DNA of 64,000 nt from Oscillospiraceae bacterium (GCA_900768125.1 CAAGBS010000035.1:1-64000), one strand, 5' to 3'; positions 38,926 through 47,681 are shown, counted from the first letter of the stretch. Translations and numbers: made by a program. The notes: generated by a model from the sequence alone, not told the origin.

Positions 38926-38959
38926 AAAATCCGTCCGGTTTTCACGCCGGGCGGATTTT
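38926..38959. terminator. Terminator between the 68-residue gene and the histidine kinase gene
   Basis: 13-bp stem with one G-T pair (38926-38938 with 38947-38959), A-run and T-run on the two ends, so it can act in both directions. Confidence 0.9.
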
Positions 38960-38964
38960 CATTA

Positions 38965-40230
38965 TTATACTATCACGCGGAATGTGATATCCATTTCGTT
39001 GGAGGTCTTCGCGGTGAGCCTGCCGCCGTGCGCTTCCGCTATCTCGCGCGCCGCAGCCAGCCCCAGACCGTTCCCCGGGCTGCTGCGCGACTTGTCCGAG
39101 CGGTAGAAGCGCTCGAAGAAATGCGGTATCTCGGCGCGGTCGACATGCTCGCAGGTGTTGAATACGGTTATTTCCGCGCGCCTGCCCCTGCGCTTAACGG
39201 CAAGCCTTATCTCCGCGTTTTCATCGGAGTATTTCAGCGCGTTGTCCAGCAGGATAGACGTCAGCTTCTGGAATGCGCTCATGCTTCCGTAGACGGTCAC
39301 GTTGTCCTCTATCTCTGATGTGAACCGCTTTCCCGCCGCCCGCGCCGAGAAGCTGAACGCTTCCGCTATCTCCCATGCGGCGTCCGAGAGCGAAAATTCA
39401 GCGCGCTCCGGGAACGGCTGCTCCTCCGACAGGCGGGAAAGCTCGACCAGTTCCGCAGTCAGGCTGCTGAGGCGCACCGCCTGCTTCTGGATATTCTGCA
39501 CCCACTCGTTGCCGGGTATCTCCATATCAAGCACGTCCGCGCTGGCGGATATGGCGGTTATCGGGGTCTTCAGTTCATGACCCGCCGCAGTTATGAACCG
39601 CTTCTGCTGCTCGATGTTGCGGACATACGGGGCGATGGCGCGCCGGGAGAACACGGCTATCAGCACCGCTGCCGCTGCCAGGCATATCACGCCCACTGCG
39701 CTGGAAACGAGCAGCAGCGTCCGCATGTAGCTTAATTCAGGGGATACGTTGAGGAACACGACCAGCGTATCCGAGCCGCTGCCGGTCATCAGGAAGCGGT
39801 ATTCGCCGCAGAATCCGCGCTCCCTGCCCGAGGAGTATATCTGCTGCGCGTACTCCTGTGCCTGTTCGGTGGTTATGCTGCCGACAAAATCCGTGAAGGT
39901 CGAGGTAATTTCGCCATCGGTGAAGCTGACCGAAAAGTATCTCATCATATATTTCATTTCCGGGGACGGCTCGCCGAAGAAACGATCGATCCTGTTTTCG
40001 GGCGGTTTTTTCTGGTCAGACTGTTCCGGCGGCGCGGCGCGGTCGTAATCGTCCCGTATATCCGGCGGGGCTTCGCCGTTGTGCTGTGCGAATGTGGAGA
40101 GGGTATTGTCCATGCGGCCGGTGGTGACGATGAAGTTCCACACGTTTATCCCGCAGATAAGCAGCAGAAGCACTGCGCTGACCGCCGCCACTGCCGAAAG
40201 CACGAGCCGTCTGCGGAGTTTTTTCAGCAT
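38965..40230 (-). CDS. Sensor histidine kinase of an OmpR-type two-component system
   Basis: A 421-residue membrane sensor. Two helices (about 9-32 and 172-195) enclose an extracytoplasmic sensor region rich in Pro, Asp and Gln in its first part. The kinase core has H-box HELKTP (phosphorylated His near 218), N-box LDNALKY (near 327), F-box FFERFYRSD and G2 box GNGLGLAA (near 385). No HAMP domain is obvious. The start at 40230 has GGAGGTG 6 nt upstream and overlaps the response-regulator stop by 7 nt; the longer frame lies inside that gene. Its signal is unknown. Confidence 0.93.
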   Translation of the reverse strand: MLKKLRRRLVLSAVAAVSAVLLLLICGINVWNFIVTTGRMDNTLSTFAQHNGEAPPDIRDDYDRAAPPEQSDQKKPPENRIDRFFGEPSPEMKYMMRYFSVSFTDGEITSTFTDFVGSITTEQAQEYAQQIYSSGRERGFCGEYRFLMTGSGSDTLVVFLNVSPELSYMRTLLLVSSAVGVICLAAAAVLIAVFSRRAIAPYVRNIEQQKRFITAAGHELKTPITAISASADVLDMEIPGNEWVQNIQKQAVRLSSLTAELVELSRLSEEQPFPERAEFSLSDAAWEIAEAFSFSARAAGKRFTSEIEDNVTVYGSMSAFQKLTSILLDNALKYSDENAEIRLAVKRRGRRAEITVFNTCEHVDRAEIPHFFERFYRSDKSRSSPGNGLGLAAAREIAEAHGGRLTAKTSNEMDITFRVIV

Positions 40231-40898
40231 TTGCTCACCTCCAGCGAGTAGCCTGCGCCGCGCACCGTCCTTATTTCGATATCCGCACCGACGGAGCGCA
40301 GCTTCTTGCGCAGGAATCCGATATAGGTCCACACCACGTCGCTTGTGGTGTCCGCGTCCATAGACCATATCCTGTCCATGATAAATTCCGAGGAGAATAT
40401 CCTGCGCGGGTTGCGCATGAAAAGCTCCATTATCTGAAATTCTTTGTTGTTCAGCTGTACTGCGCCGTCGCATTTCAGTTCGTAGGTCTCGCAGGACAGC
40501 GAGGTGTTCCCGCAGGTTATGTCGCTCTGGGTGTAGTTCCCGCTGCGCCGGGAGAGCGCTTTCACCCGGGCGAGTAATTCCGCTGTAGCGAACGGCTTCG
40601 GGAGGTAATCGTCAGCGCCGGCGTTGAGCCCCGCGACTCTGTCCTCCACCTCAGCCTTTGCGGTGAGCAGCATCACCGGCACGGAGTTCCCCGCCGACCG
40701 CAGGCTCTGCAGCACGTCTATTCCGTCGAGCTTCGGCATCATTATGTCCAGCACTATCACATCGTAGCTGTTCACGGCGATGAGATCCATTGCTTCCTCG
40801 CCGTCCACCGCGTCGTCCACCGTATATTTTGCACGCTCCAGGAGAGTTTTCAGGGCGCGGCGGATCGCCTGCTCGTCCTCTGCGATAAGTATTCTCAT
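40224..40898 (-). CDS. OmpR/PhoB-family response regulator
   Basis: A 224-residue regulator with a receiver domain (acidic pocket EDE at 7-9, phosphorylated Asp in VIVLDIMMP near 51, LLTAK with the switch Thr near 79, Lys in YLPKPF near 101) and a winged-helix DNA-binding domain (LNNKEFQIMELFMRNPRRIFSSEFI; TVRGAGYSLE at the end). It is phosphorylated by the kinase encoded just downstream and likely controls its own promoter, which has two CTGAAA repeats 11 bp apart. Confidence 0.95.
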   Translation of the reverse strand: MRILIAEDEQAIRRALKTLLERAKYTVDDAVDGEEAMDLIAVNSYDVIVLDIMMPKLDGIDVLQSLRSAGNSVPVMLLTAKAEVEDRVAGLNAGADDYLPKPFATAELLARVKALSRRSGNYTQSDITCGNTSLSCETYELKCDGAVQLNNKEFQIMELFMRNPRRIFSSEFIMDRIWSMDADTTSDVVWTYIGFLRKKLRSVGADIEIRTVRGAGYSLEVSKC

Positions 40899-40922
40899 AG
40901 AATCACTGCCTTTCTGTATCTG

Positions 40923-40955
40923 ATTATAACATAAAAACCTGAAAAGCAGCTGAAA
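40923..40955 (-). promoter_or_regulatory. Promoter of the two-component operon with paired CTGAAA repeats
   Basis: TATAAT on the minus strand (40923-40928). CTGAAA (plus-strand view) starts at 40939 and again at 40950, 11 bp apart, over the -35 region. The gap of 10 nt between -10 box and first repeat equals that in the polyphosphate operon promoter. Confidence 0.7.
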
Positions 40956-40992
40956 TATTTTAAATTTTTTCAGATAAAAATAGGAATTGATA

Positions 40993-41021
40993 TTGATTTT
41001 ATAAAAAATATGTGGTATAAT
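40993..41021 (+). promoter_or_regulatory. Promoter of the 250-residue membrane protein gene
   Basis: TTGATT (40993-40998), 17-bp spacer, TATAAT (41016-41021). It is divergent from the two-component promoter with about 40 bp between. Confidence 0.8.
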
Positions 41022-41041
41022 CAGGACAGGGAGGCGATATT

Positions 41042-41794
41042 ATGACAAAAAAATCTGATAAAGCAAAGATGATATTTTTACTTCTGTATTTTCTGATACT
41101 GACTATAGAGCGTGTGATAAGCCTTGCGAACGTGTTCGCCGGTGATATCGGCGGCTATGACGCGCTGGACTGGTACATGACTGCGCTGACGACAGCTTCC
41201 ATTATAGGCGCGTATGCGTTCATGCTGACGAAATGCCGCTTCACTGTGAAGCGTTACGAAAACGGAAAGGTTTCTGCGGCTCCGGTGCTGGAAGACGGAG
41301 TTTTTGGAAAGCTATCCATAGCCGCCGGGATACTTCTTCTGGGAGGAATGGTGCACACCGGCGGCACAATACCGCCTATGCAGTTCGCTTCATACGGAAT
41401 GATACTGATATCCATGGCGATACATACCGCTCAGTGCGTTAAAGAGCACGGCGGCGGGGTCGTGAGATGGCTTTCGTTCGCGTATATCGTGGCGTTCTCG
41501 ATGTCTATTCCGGTGGTTTATCATACCGCGATAGAGCTTTCCGCGCTGTTTATTCCGCTTGAAATAGCAGTCTCAGCGGGAATGGTCGTGATGTTCACCG
41601 TCATGCTGCACGGATTCTACAGTGGTAACGGCGAATACGGCTTCCCGCCCGTGCCGTTTGCCGCTGCGGTGGCTGGTGACGCTGCTGTGCTACTGCTGCG
41701 CTGGAGCGAGGAGATAAATGTATTCGTGCTGATATTCATATGCGTGACTGCGGCGCTTTTCATTGCGGGAAAAGCAGTGCGCAGCAGGGAATAA
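41042..41794 (+). CDS. Polytopic membrane protein of unknown function
   Basis: A 250-residue protein with seven to eight hydrophobic helices covering almost its full length (first at about 10-29, last at about 222-243) and short loops; the only long soluble loop is at about 60-85. I recognise no family or catalytic motif. It is monocistronic, with GGGAGG before the start, and divergent from the two-component operon, which makes it a possible target of that regulator, although no CTGAAA repeat pair is placed for its own promoter. Confidence 0.75.
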   Translation: MTKKSDKAKMIFLLLYFLILTIERVISLANVFAGDIGGYDALDWYMTALTTASIIGAYAFMLTKCRFTVKRYENGKVSAAPVLEDGVFGKLSIAAGILLLGGMVHTGGTIPPMQFASYGMILISMAIHTAQCVKEHGGGVVRWLSFAYIVAFSMSIPVVYHTAIELSALFIPLEIAVSAGMVVMFTVMLHGFYSGNGEYGFPPVPFAAAVAGDAAVLLLRWSEEINVFVLIFICVTAALFIAGKAVRSRE

Positions 41795-41801
41795 GAATTA
41801 T

Positions 41802-41833
41802 CGGGTGCCAGAAATAACCGGCACCCGTTTTTT
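41802..41833. terminator. Terminator between convergent genes
   Basis: 8-bp GC-rich stem (41802-41809 with 41820-41827) followed by tttttt. The T-run overlaps the stop codon of the minus-strand gene. Confidence 0.85.
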
Positions 41834-42140
41834 ATGCTATGTCTTCGTAATACCGCTCCGGAATGCGCTTCTTACGGTTGCCGATGTTCTGCGAGAGCAC
41901 ATTCAGGCGGTGTTCCGCTTCAACGTATCTCACCGATTTTATCAGGCGGTCCTTTATGTGGCTGAGCAGCGGATTGCGGCTGCCGGAGAAGATGTGCTCC
42001 AGTCTGACACCGCTGCGGAAGTAGTCGAAAAGCCAGTAGTCGAAGCGCGTGCTGAAAAGATAGTAGCTTTTGCGGTCGTACTCGAGATAGTATTCAATGG
42101 AATCCCTGCCGCTGCATGCCCTGATGTAAGATGTTTTCAT
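41832..42140 (-). CDS. Small basic, tyrosine-rich protein of unknown function
   Basis: A 102-residue soluble protein, rich in Tyr, Arg and Phe (YYLEYDRKSYYLFSTRFDYWLFDYF), with no hydrophobic helix and a basic C-terminal third (NIGNRKKRIPERYY). I do not recognise it. AAAGGAGAAC lies before the start and an extended -10 box is found at 42182-42190, so it is probably a real gene. Confidence 0.65.
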   Translation of the reverse strand: MKTSYIRACSGRDSIEYYLEYDRKSYYLFSTRFDYWLFDYFRSGVRLEHIFSGSRNPLLSHIKDRLIKSVRYVEAEHRLNVLSQNIGNRKKRIPERYYEDIA

Positions 42141-42362
42141 TTTCGTTCTCCTTTGCGGTGTGTTTTTAGGTTTCTGGGTATATTATAGCACATATCAGCG
42201 GCGTATGTGTGTCACTAATGATACAATTTACCGCCGCAGTATTTATGTATACGTTTCCGGAAATAATAATGTGTGAACTGCCGTGAATGTTCCGCACTGT
42301 TGTGAGTGTTGCCGAAACCGAGCGCGAAACTTTGTGCAATAGAGGGAAATTCTCGGAAACAC
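42141..42362. promoter_or_regulatory. Intergenic region before the starch locus, with an extended -10 promoter
   Basis: A minus-strand extended -10 (TGCTATAAT, 42182-42190) serves the 102-residue protein gene. The rest holds scattered half-sites of the form cggaaac or gtttccg (42248-42258, 42353-42360), similar to the LacI operator further right. No gene or stable hairpin is seen. Confidence 0.5.
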
Positions 42363-42391
42363 TTGAAAAATCAGCGCCGATGTGGTACAAT
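42363..42391 (+). promoter_or_regulatory. Promoter of the lacI-malQ-glgP operon
   Basis: TTGAAA (42363-42368), 17-bp spacer, TACAAT (42386-42391). Confidence 0.85.
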
Positions 42392-42398
42392 CAGAATC

Positions 42399-42416
42399 GT
42401 CGGAAACGTTTTCGAC
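42399..42416. promoter_or_regulatory. LacI-family operator
   Basis: 18-bp near-perfect palindrome GTCGGAAACGTTTTCGAC with central CG, 8 nt past the -10 box, that is, across the transcription start. This is a textbook site for repression by the regulator encoded directly downstream. Confidence 0.85.
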
Positions 42417-42447
42417 AATACCACAGGCAAAGATAACAGGTGAAAGC

Positions 42448-43452
42448 ATGACGATAAAGGATATAGCAAAACTCGCCGGCTGCGGAGTAAGCACGGTGTC
42501 CCGCGCGCTCAACGGCAGCAGCGAGATAAGCGAGGCAACGCGCGCCCGAATAAACGAGGTGATACAGAAATACAACTACACCCCGAACGGGAACGCCCGT
42601 AGAATGCGGCAGACTGCTCCGGGTTCGGTGCTGCTGATCGTGAACGGAAGCAGTAATCTGTTTTTCTCGCCGCTTATCGAACAGATACAGACTGCGGCGG
42701 CTTCGTCTGGACTGCAGCTGGTTGTTCAGTACATCGATGAGCAGGAGGACGAGGTGCAGACCGCTGCGCAGCTTTGCGTGGAGCAGAAACCCGCCGGTAT
42801 AATCTTTCTCGGCGGAGATATCCGGAATTTCCGGAGGAGCTTCCACACGATAAGCGTGCCGTGCGTCCTCAGCACCGCCAGCGCAGAGGAGCTCGGCTTT
42901 CCGAATCTTTCTTCGGTCACCGTTGACGATGTGGAGGGCGGCAGAGCAGCCGCTGAAAGGCTTTTGGGACTAGGACACACCACAATAGGCATACTCGGCG
43001 GCGACCTGGATTCCGGTCCGTCAGGGCTGCGATTCGCGGGATTTTCCGAGGTGTGCGCACGGCACGGAGCAAGCGCGCCGGTGTGTGAACAGTGCAGCTA
43101 CACATTCTCGTCCGCATATGAAGCTGCCATTGCGCTGTATCACCGCTGCAAGGAGATGACCGCAGTTTTCGCGATGTCGGATATCATCGCCGCGGGAGCC
43201 ATGCGCGCTTTCCTGGATATGGGAATGCAGGTGCCCGGCGATATATCGGTCGTCGGCTTTGACGGAATAGATATTGCAGACTTCACAAACCCGCGCATAG
43301 CCACGTTTTCACAGCCTATCCACCAGATATCCAGTCTTTCGGTGAGAATGCTGGTGAACATGATGGAAAATAAGGCGGCATCCAGCCACGTCACACTGCG
43401 GGCGCAGTACAAGGCGGGCGATTCTGTGAGCATAAAACGAACGGAGGACTAA
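42448..43452 (+). CDS. LacI-family transcriptional regulator (first of two)
   Basis: A 334-residue regulator: LacI helix-turn-helix MTIKDIAKLAGCGVSTVSRAL (residues 1-21) with the hinge helix NGNARRMRQ, then a periplasmic-binding-protein-like sugar domain (SVLLIVNGSSNLFF, GIIFLGGD, FAMSDIIAAGAMRAF, VVGFDGIDIADFTNP). The start at 42448 is the first one that gives the standard MTIKDIA beginning; earlier ATGs lie within the promoter. It is followed by malQ after 3 nt, so it likely senses a maltodextrin signal and controls the starch genes, including itself through the operator at 42399-42416. Confidence 0.93.
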   Translation: MTIKDIAKLAGCGVSTVSRALNGSSEISEATRARINEVIQKYNYTPNGNARRMRQTAPGSVLLIVNGSSNLFFSPLIEQIQTAAASSGLQLVVQYIDEQEDEVQTAAQLCVEQKPAGIIFLGGDIRNFRRSFHTISVPCVLSTASAEELGFPNLSSVTVDDVEGGRAAAERLLGLGHTTIGILGGDLDSGPSGLRFAGFSEVCARHGASAPVCEQCSYTFSSAYEAAIALYHRCKEMTAVFAMSDIIAAGAMRAFLDMGMQVPGDISVVGFDGIDIADFTNPRIATFSQPIHQISSLSVRMLVNMMENKAASSHVTLRAQYKAGDSVSIKRTED

Positions 43453-43455
43453 ATA

Positions 43456-44970
43456 ATGAGAAAAAGCGGTATCCTCCTGCACATCGCCTCACTGCCGAAT
43501 GAGTATGGCATAGGCACGATGGGCAGGGAGGCTTACGATTTCGTTGACTACCTCAAAAAGGCGGGGCAGAGCATATGGCAGATTCTTCCGCTCTCCCAGA
43601 CAAGCTACGGCGATTCCCCCTATCAGAGTTTTTCCATCTACGCCGGAAATCCTTATTTCATCAGCCTTGACGCGTTATGCGATGAGGGGCTGCTTGAAAA
43701 GAGCGAGTATGCGGACGTAGAGTGGCGCGAAGACCCGCGCTACATCGACTACGCCACTATGTACGAGCAGTTCTACAAGGTGATGAAGCCCGCTTTCAGG
43801 CGCTTCACGAAAAACGGCGGCAACGTTTCCAATGAATACAGGGCTTTCCTTTCGGAGAACAAGTGGCTGCACGACTACGCGCTTTTCATGGCGCTGAAGG
43901 ACGCGCACGGCGGAAAGGCGTGGAGCGAGTGGGAGAAGCCGCTGCGTCTGCGCGAGCAGAAAGCGGTCAGGGCTGCGGAGAAAAAGTACGCTTCCGAGAT
44001 GGAGTTCTACATCTTCCTGCAGTTCAAGTTCTTCCAGCAGTGGACTGCCCTCAAAAAATACGCCAACGACAACGGCATTGAAATAATCGGCGATATCCCG
44101 ATATACTGCGCCCTCGACAGCGCGGACGTATGGTGCCAGCCGGAGTTCTTCCAGCTTGATGAAAACCGCGTCCCGACTGTAGTTGCAGGCTTCCCGCCGG
44201 ACGCTTTTTCGGCTGACGGTCAGCTGTGGGGCAACCCTATCTACGACTGGGACAGAATCAAGCAGGATAACTACCGCTGGTGGGTCAGCCGTATAGGATT
44301 CGCAAAGAAGATATACGATATAGTCCGCATCGACCACTTCATCGGATTCAACAGCTACTATGCTATTCCGTTTGGCAGCACGACCGCACACGGCGGCAAG
44401 TGGTGCGATGGTCCCAGATACGACCTTTTCCGCGTTATCAAGCGGGAGACCGGCAATGGCGGAATCATCGCGGAGGACCTGGGAATAATCACCCCGTCAG
44501 TACGCAGGCTGCTTAAACAGGCGGCTTACCCCGGAATGAAGGTACTGCAGTTTGCATTCGACCCCAAGGGCGACAGCGAGTATCTCCCGCAGAACTACAA
44601 GTCGCAGAACTGCGCGGTTTACACCTCCACGCACGACAGCGACACTGCGGCGGGCTGGTTCGGCGATCTCGACCGTAATACGAAGCGCTTCGTAAAGGAA
44701 TACCTCGGCATAAGAAAGTCTTCTGAACTTCCCCGCGCGTTCATCGACATAGCGTGGAAGAGCACTGCGGATATCGCGATGACGACCATTCAGGAACTTC
44801 AGGGCTTCGGAACGGAGGCGCGGATCAACGTGCCCTCCACAGTCGGAAACAACTGGCGCTGGAGAGCGCTCCGTGAGGATTTCACCGATGAGAACGCCGC
44901 ATACCTCGCAAGGCTGACTGAAATAACCAACAGAAAACCGCCTGTAAAGCGTAAGAATAAGAAAAAGTAA
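43456..44970 (+). CDS. malQ: 4-alpha-glucanotransferase (amylomaltase), GH77
   Basis: A 504-residue cytoplasmic enzyme that disproportionates maltodextrins, releasing glucose and longer chains for the phosphorylase. GH77 marks: MRKSGILLHIASLPNEYGIG, WQILPLSQTSYGDSPYQS, GDIPIYCALDSADVW (about 218-232), GNPIYDWD, IRIDHFIGF (catalytic Asp near 294, here VRIDHF), IIAEDLGIITP (acid/base Glu near 340), and TSTHDSDTAAGWF (Asp near 395). Length is standard for the bacterial type. A basic KRKNKKK tail ends it. It is coupled to lacI (3-nt gap), and glgP follows after 19 nt. Confidence 0.96.
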   Translation: MRKSGILLHIASLPNEYGIGTMGREAYDFVDYLKKAGQSIWQILPLSQTSYGDSPYQSFSIYAGNPYFISLDALCDEGLLEKSEYADVEWREDPRYIDYATMYEQFYKVMKPAFRRFTKNGGNVSNEYRAFLSENKWLHDYALFMALKDAHGGKAWSEWEKPLRLREQKAVRAAEKKYASEMEFYIFLQFKFFQQWTALKKYANDNGIEIIGDIPIYCALDSADVWCQPEFFQLDENRVPTVVAGFPPDAFSADGQLWGNPIYDWDRIKQDNYRWWVSRIGFAKKIYDIVRIDHFIGFNSYYAIPFGSTTAHGGKWCDGPRYDLFRVIKRETGNGGIIAEDLGIITPSVRRLLKQAAYPGMKVLQFAFDPKGDSEYLPQNYKSQNCAVYTSTHDSDTAAGWFGDLDRNTKRFVKEYLGIRKSSELPRAFIDIAWKSTADIAMTTIQELQGFGTEARINVPSTVGNNWRWRALREDFTDENAAYLARLTEITNRKPPVKRKNKKK

Positions 44971-44989
44971 TATCTGAAAGGAGTTTAAC

Positions 44990-47359
44990 ATGAATATCGA
45001 GAATTTCAAGGAAAAACTGACTGCCCGCTGTGAAAAGGAATACCGCGCGCAGCCGGGGGAACTGACCCCCGAACAGCTTCACTGCGCCGTTTCCGGACTG
45101 GTTATGGAGGAGCTTTCCCCGGCGTGGGAAAAGAGCCGCGCGGCTCACGACAAGGCGCGCAAGGCAAGCTACCTCTCCATGGAGTTCCTGGTGGGCAGGG
45201 CTGTCTACAACAATCTGCTGTGCCTTGGTCTGCTGGACAGCACCGCAGAGGGCTTAAAGGAACTCGGCGCGGACATAAACGAGTTCGAGGAGATAGAGGA
45301 CGCTGCGCTCGGCAACGGCGGACTGGGCAGACTTGCGGCGTGCTTCCTGGACAGCGCGGCTGCGCTCGACCTGCCGCTTGACGGCTACGGAATACGCTAC
45401 AAGTACGGTCTGTTCAAGCAGGGTATAAAGGACGGCTTCCAGACCGAGACTGCGGACAACTGGCAGCGCCAGGGCGACCCGTGGAGCATTCGCCGCGAGC
45501 AGGAGAAGGTAGTAGTGCATTTTGCGGACGGCGATGTCAACGCTGTTCCCTACGACTACCCGGTGATAGGCTACGGCACCGAGAATGTGGGCACACTGCG
45601 CCTGTGGCAGGCTGAAACTGACGATGAGTTCGACTTCGACCTGTTCAACCAGAGCAAGTATACCGAAGCCGGCGAGAAAAAGCGCGCCGCAGAGGACATC
45701 TCCCGCGTTCTCTACCCGAACGATGAGACCGAGGCTGGAAAGCTGCTCCGCCTGAAGCAGGAGTATTTCTTCTCCGCAGCCGCAGTCGCAGACCTCATCA
45801 GGAAGCACAAGAAGCAGTTCGGCACGATGGAGAATTTCGCGGACTACAACTGCATTCAGATGAACGATACTCACCCCGTTATCGCGCTGCCGGAGTTTAT
45901 CCGCGTGGTAATGCGCGACGAGGGCTGGAATTTTGACAAGGCGTTCGGCATGGCTCAGCGCGTGTTCAACTACACCAACCACACCATCATGCAGGAAGCT
46001 CTTGAAAAGTGGGACAGCCGCCTGATCGAGAAGATACTTCCCGAGGTTTACAACGTTATTATCATGCTCAGCGAAGCTTTCGAGTCCGAAATGCACCGCC
46101 GCAAGGTGCCGCAGGAAAAGCGCAATATTATGCGTCTGATAAAGAACGGCACCGTTCACATGGCGAATATCGCGGTGTTCGGCTCGTCCTACGTCAACGG
46201 CGTTGCGGCTATACACACCGACCTGCTCCGCACCACCGTCCTCAAGGAGTGGTACGAACTGTATCCCGAGCGCTTCCAGAACAAGACCAACGGTATCACG
46301 CAGCGCCGCTGGCTGGCACTCTGCAACCGCGAGCTTTCCGCGCTCATCACTGAACTGCTGGGCGACGAGGGCTGGGTGACCGACCTCGACAGGCTGCAGG
46401 GACTGAAGAAGTATGCAGATGACGAGAGCGTGCTCCGCCGCTTCATGGAGATAAAGAAGACCAAGAAGCAGCAGCTTGCGGAGTTCATCGAGAAGTCCGA
46501 AGGCGTTAAGGTTGACCCCGGACACATCTTCGATATCCAGATAAAGCGCCTGCACGAATACAAGCGCCAGCTTCTCAACGCATTCTCGATACTCTACCTC
46601 TACTACGAGATAAAGGACGGCAATTTAAAGGATTTCACACCGACAACGTTCATTTTCGGCGCAAAGTCCGCACCCGGGTATTACCGCGCAAAGGGTATCA
46701 TCAAGTATATCAATGAGGTCGCACGCCTGGTAAATTCCGACCCCGCGACAAAAGATATCCTCAATGTTGTATTTGTCAGCAATTATCGGGTATCCTATGC
46801 GGAGAAGCTTGTCGCAGCCGCTGATATCTCCGAGCAGATATCCACAGCCGGCACAGAGGCTTCCGGCACCGGCAATATGAAGTTCATGCTCAACGGCGCA
46901 GTCACCCTCGGCACACTTGACGGCGCGAACGTTGAGATAGCAGAGGAAGCAGGCGCAGAGAACGAGTATATCTTCGGCGCGACCGTTGAGGAACTGGAGC
47001 GCATCATGCCGGACTATATCCCCCGCGATGTGGCTGAATCCGACCCGAAGATAAAGCGCGTTGTAAGCTCCCTCATCGACGGTACCGTTTCCGATGGCGG
47101 CACCGGGGCGTTCCGCGAACTTTACTATGCACTCATGGAGGGCGCAAGCTGGCATGTTCCGGATCACTACTACCTGCTCGGCGACCTTAAGAGCTACGTT
47201 GACGCAAAGCTTGCCGCCAACCACGATTACAGCGCCGACAGCATTGCCTTTGCGAAGAAGTGCTGGCTTAACATCTGCAGCGCAGGAAAGTTCAGTTCCG
47301 ATCGCACCATCAGCGAGTACGCGTCCGATATCTGGCATATCGGAAAGGTTTCCCTGTAA
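44990..47359 (+). CDS. glgP: Glycogen/starch/alpha-glucan phosphorylase, GT35
   Basis: A 789-residue PLP enzyme that releases glucose 1-phosphate from the non-reducing ends of alpha-1,4-glucans. Recognisable are YLSMEFLVGRAV (about 60-71), LGNGGLGRLAACFLDS, GYGIRYKYGLF, QMNDTHPVIALPE (about 287-299), FQNKTNGITQRRWL, IFDIQIKRLHEYKRQLLN (about 508-525) and the PLP-lysine region EASGTGNMKFMLNGA (about 625-639). Length is in the usual range (about 750-830). In this operon it works on products of MalQ and pullulanase. AAAGGAG lies 8 nt before the start. Confidence 0.97.
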   Translation: MNIENFKEKLTARCEKEYRAQPGELTPEQLHCAVSGLVMEELSPAWEKSRAAHDKARKASYLSMEFLVGRAVYNNLLCLGLLDSTAEGLKELGADINEFEEIEDAALGNGGLGRLAACFLDSAAALDLPLDGYGIRYKYGLFKQGIKDGFQTETADNWQRQGDPWSIRREQEKVVVHFADGDVNAVPYDYPVIGYGTENVGTLRLWQAETDDEFDFDLFNQSKYTEAGEKKRAAEDISRVLYPNDETEAGKLLRLKQEYFFSAAAVADLIRKHKKQFGTMENFADYNCIQMNDTHPVIALPEFIRVVMRDEGWNFDKAFGMAQRVFNYTNHTIMQEALEKWDSRLIEKILPEVYNVIIMLSEAFESEMHRRKVPQEKRNIMRLIKNGTVHMANIAVFGSSYVNGVAAIHTDLLRTTVLKEWYELYPERFQNKTNGITQRRWLALCNRELSALITELLGDEGWVTDLDRLQGLKKYADDESVLRRFMEIKKTKKQQLAEFIEKSEGVKVDPGHIFDIQIKRLHEYKRQLLNAFSILYLYYEIKDGNLKDFTPTTFIFGAKSAPGYYRAKGIIKYINEVARLVNSDPATKDILNVVFVSNYRVSYAEKLVAAADISEQISTAGTEASGTGNMKFMLNGAVTLGTLDGANVEIAEEAGAENEYIFGATVEELERIMPDYIPRDVAESDPKIKRVVSSLIDGTVSDGGTGAFRELYYALMEGASWHVPDHYYLLGDLKSYVDAKLAANHDYSADSIAFAKKCWLNICSAGKFSSDRTISEYASDIWHIGKVSL

Positions 47360-47489
47360 TACAGCATGGTGTAACTTTGTTTCACCGGAAACGTTGCCAT
47401 TATACACAAATCAATCCGGGGTTGATTTGTGTATCGTGCTGAATTTACAATAGTTTTGGCGAATGTGCGCTTTTTTTGTGCAAAATCGC
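47360..47489. other. Spacer after glgP with a 13-bp perfect inverted repeat
   Basis: The arms 47402-47414 and 47422-47434 are exact reverse complements with a 7-nt loop (tccgggg). There is no T-run, so it is either an atypical terminator of the malQ-glgP operon or an operator. A CCGGAAACGTT sequence at 47385-47395 resembles half of the LacI operator. Confidence 0.55.
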
Positions 47490-47517
47490 TTGACAAAGTT
47501 GATTTTTCTGTTATAAT
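47490..47517 (+). promoter_or_regulatory. Promoter of the maltodextrin-binding protein gene
   Basis: TTGACA (47490-47495), 16-bp spacer, TATAAT (47512-47517). A second weak promoter, TTGACT-16-TATATT, lies within the leader stem at 47579-47606. Confidence 0.85.
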
Positions 47518-47526
47518 TAAATCAAG

Positions 47527-47650
47527 ATTTCGAACCAAGCAAAACGATTCCGAAACAGGCAGCTTTATACACTCGCAGTTGACTACATACACTGCGAGTG
47601 TATATTTCCGGAAGTCTGTTTCGAAACATTCTTGCGGTTTCGAAATGGAA
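47527..47650 (+). promoter_or_regulatory. Leader with a 13-bp perfect stem and four TTTCGAAA-like sites
   Basis: Inner stem: 47566-47578 with 47592-47604, perfect, 13-nt loop. Outer sequences CGAAACAG (47551-47558) and CTGTTTCG (47616-47623) also pair. Four sites with central CG of the form TTTCGAAA (near 47528, 47548 as ttccgaaa, 47619 and 47637) lie across the leader. They fit operators for a LacI-type regulator, perhaps the second one at 51589, and the stem could act in mRNA stability. Confidence 0.6.
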
Positions 47651-47681
47651 AACAGGTATAAACGTTCAGGAGGAAATTTCT

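Noticed and set aside
40231..40473. Longer N-terminus of the histidine kinase
   Set aside because: It lies wholly inside the response-regulator gene in another frame; the start at 40230 has GGAGGTG and begins with a normal membrane helix.
42391..42447. Catabolite (cre) site at the first lacI promoter
   Set aside because: The palindrome 42399-42416 is longer and more symmetric than the cre consensus and fits a local LacI operator better; CcpA binding remains possible but is not shown.
45254..46555. Long minus-strand open frame (433 codons) within glgP
   Set aside because: Antisense shadow of glgP caused by GC-rich third positions; no ribosome site or family match.
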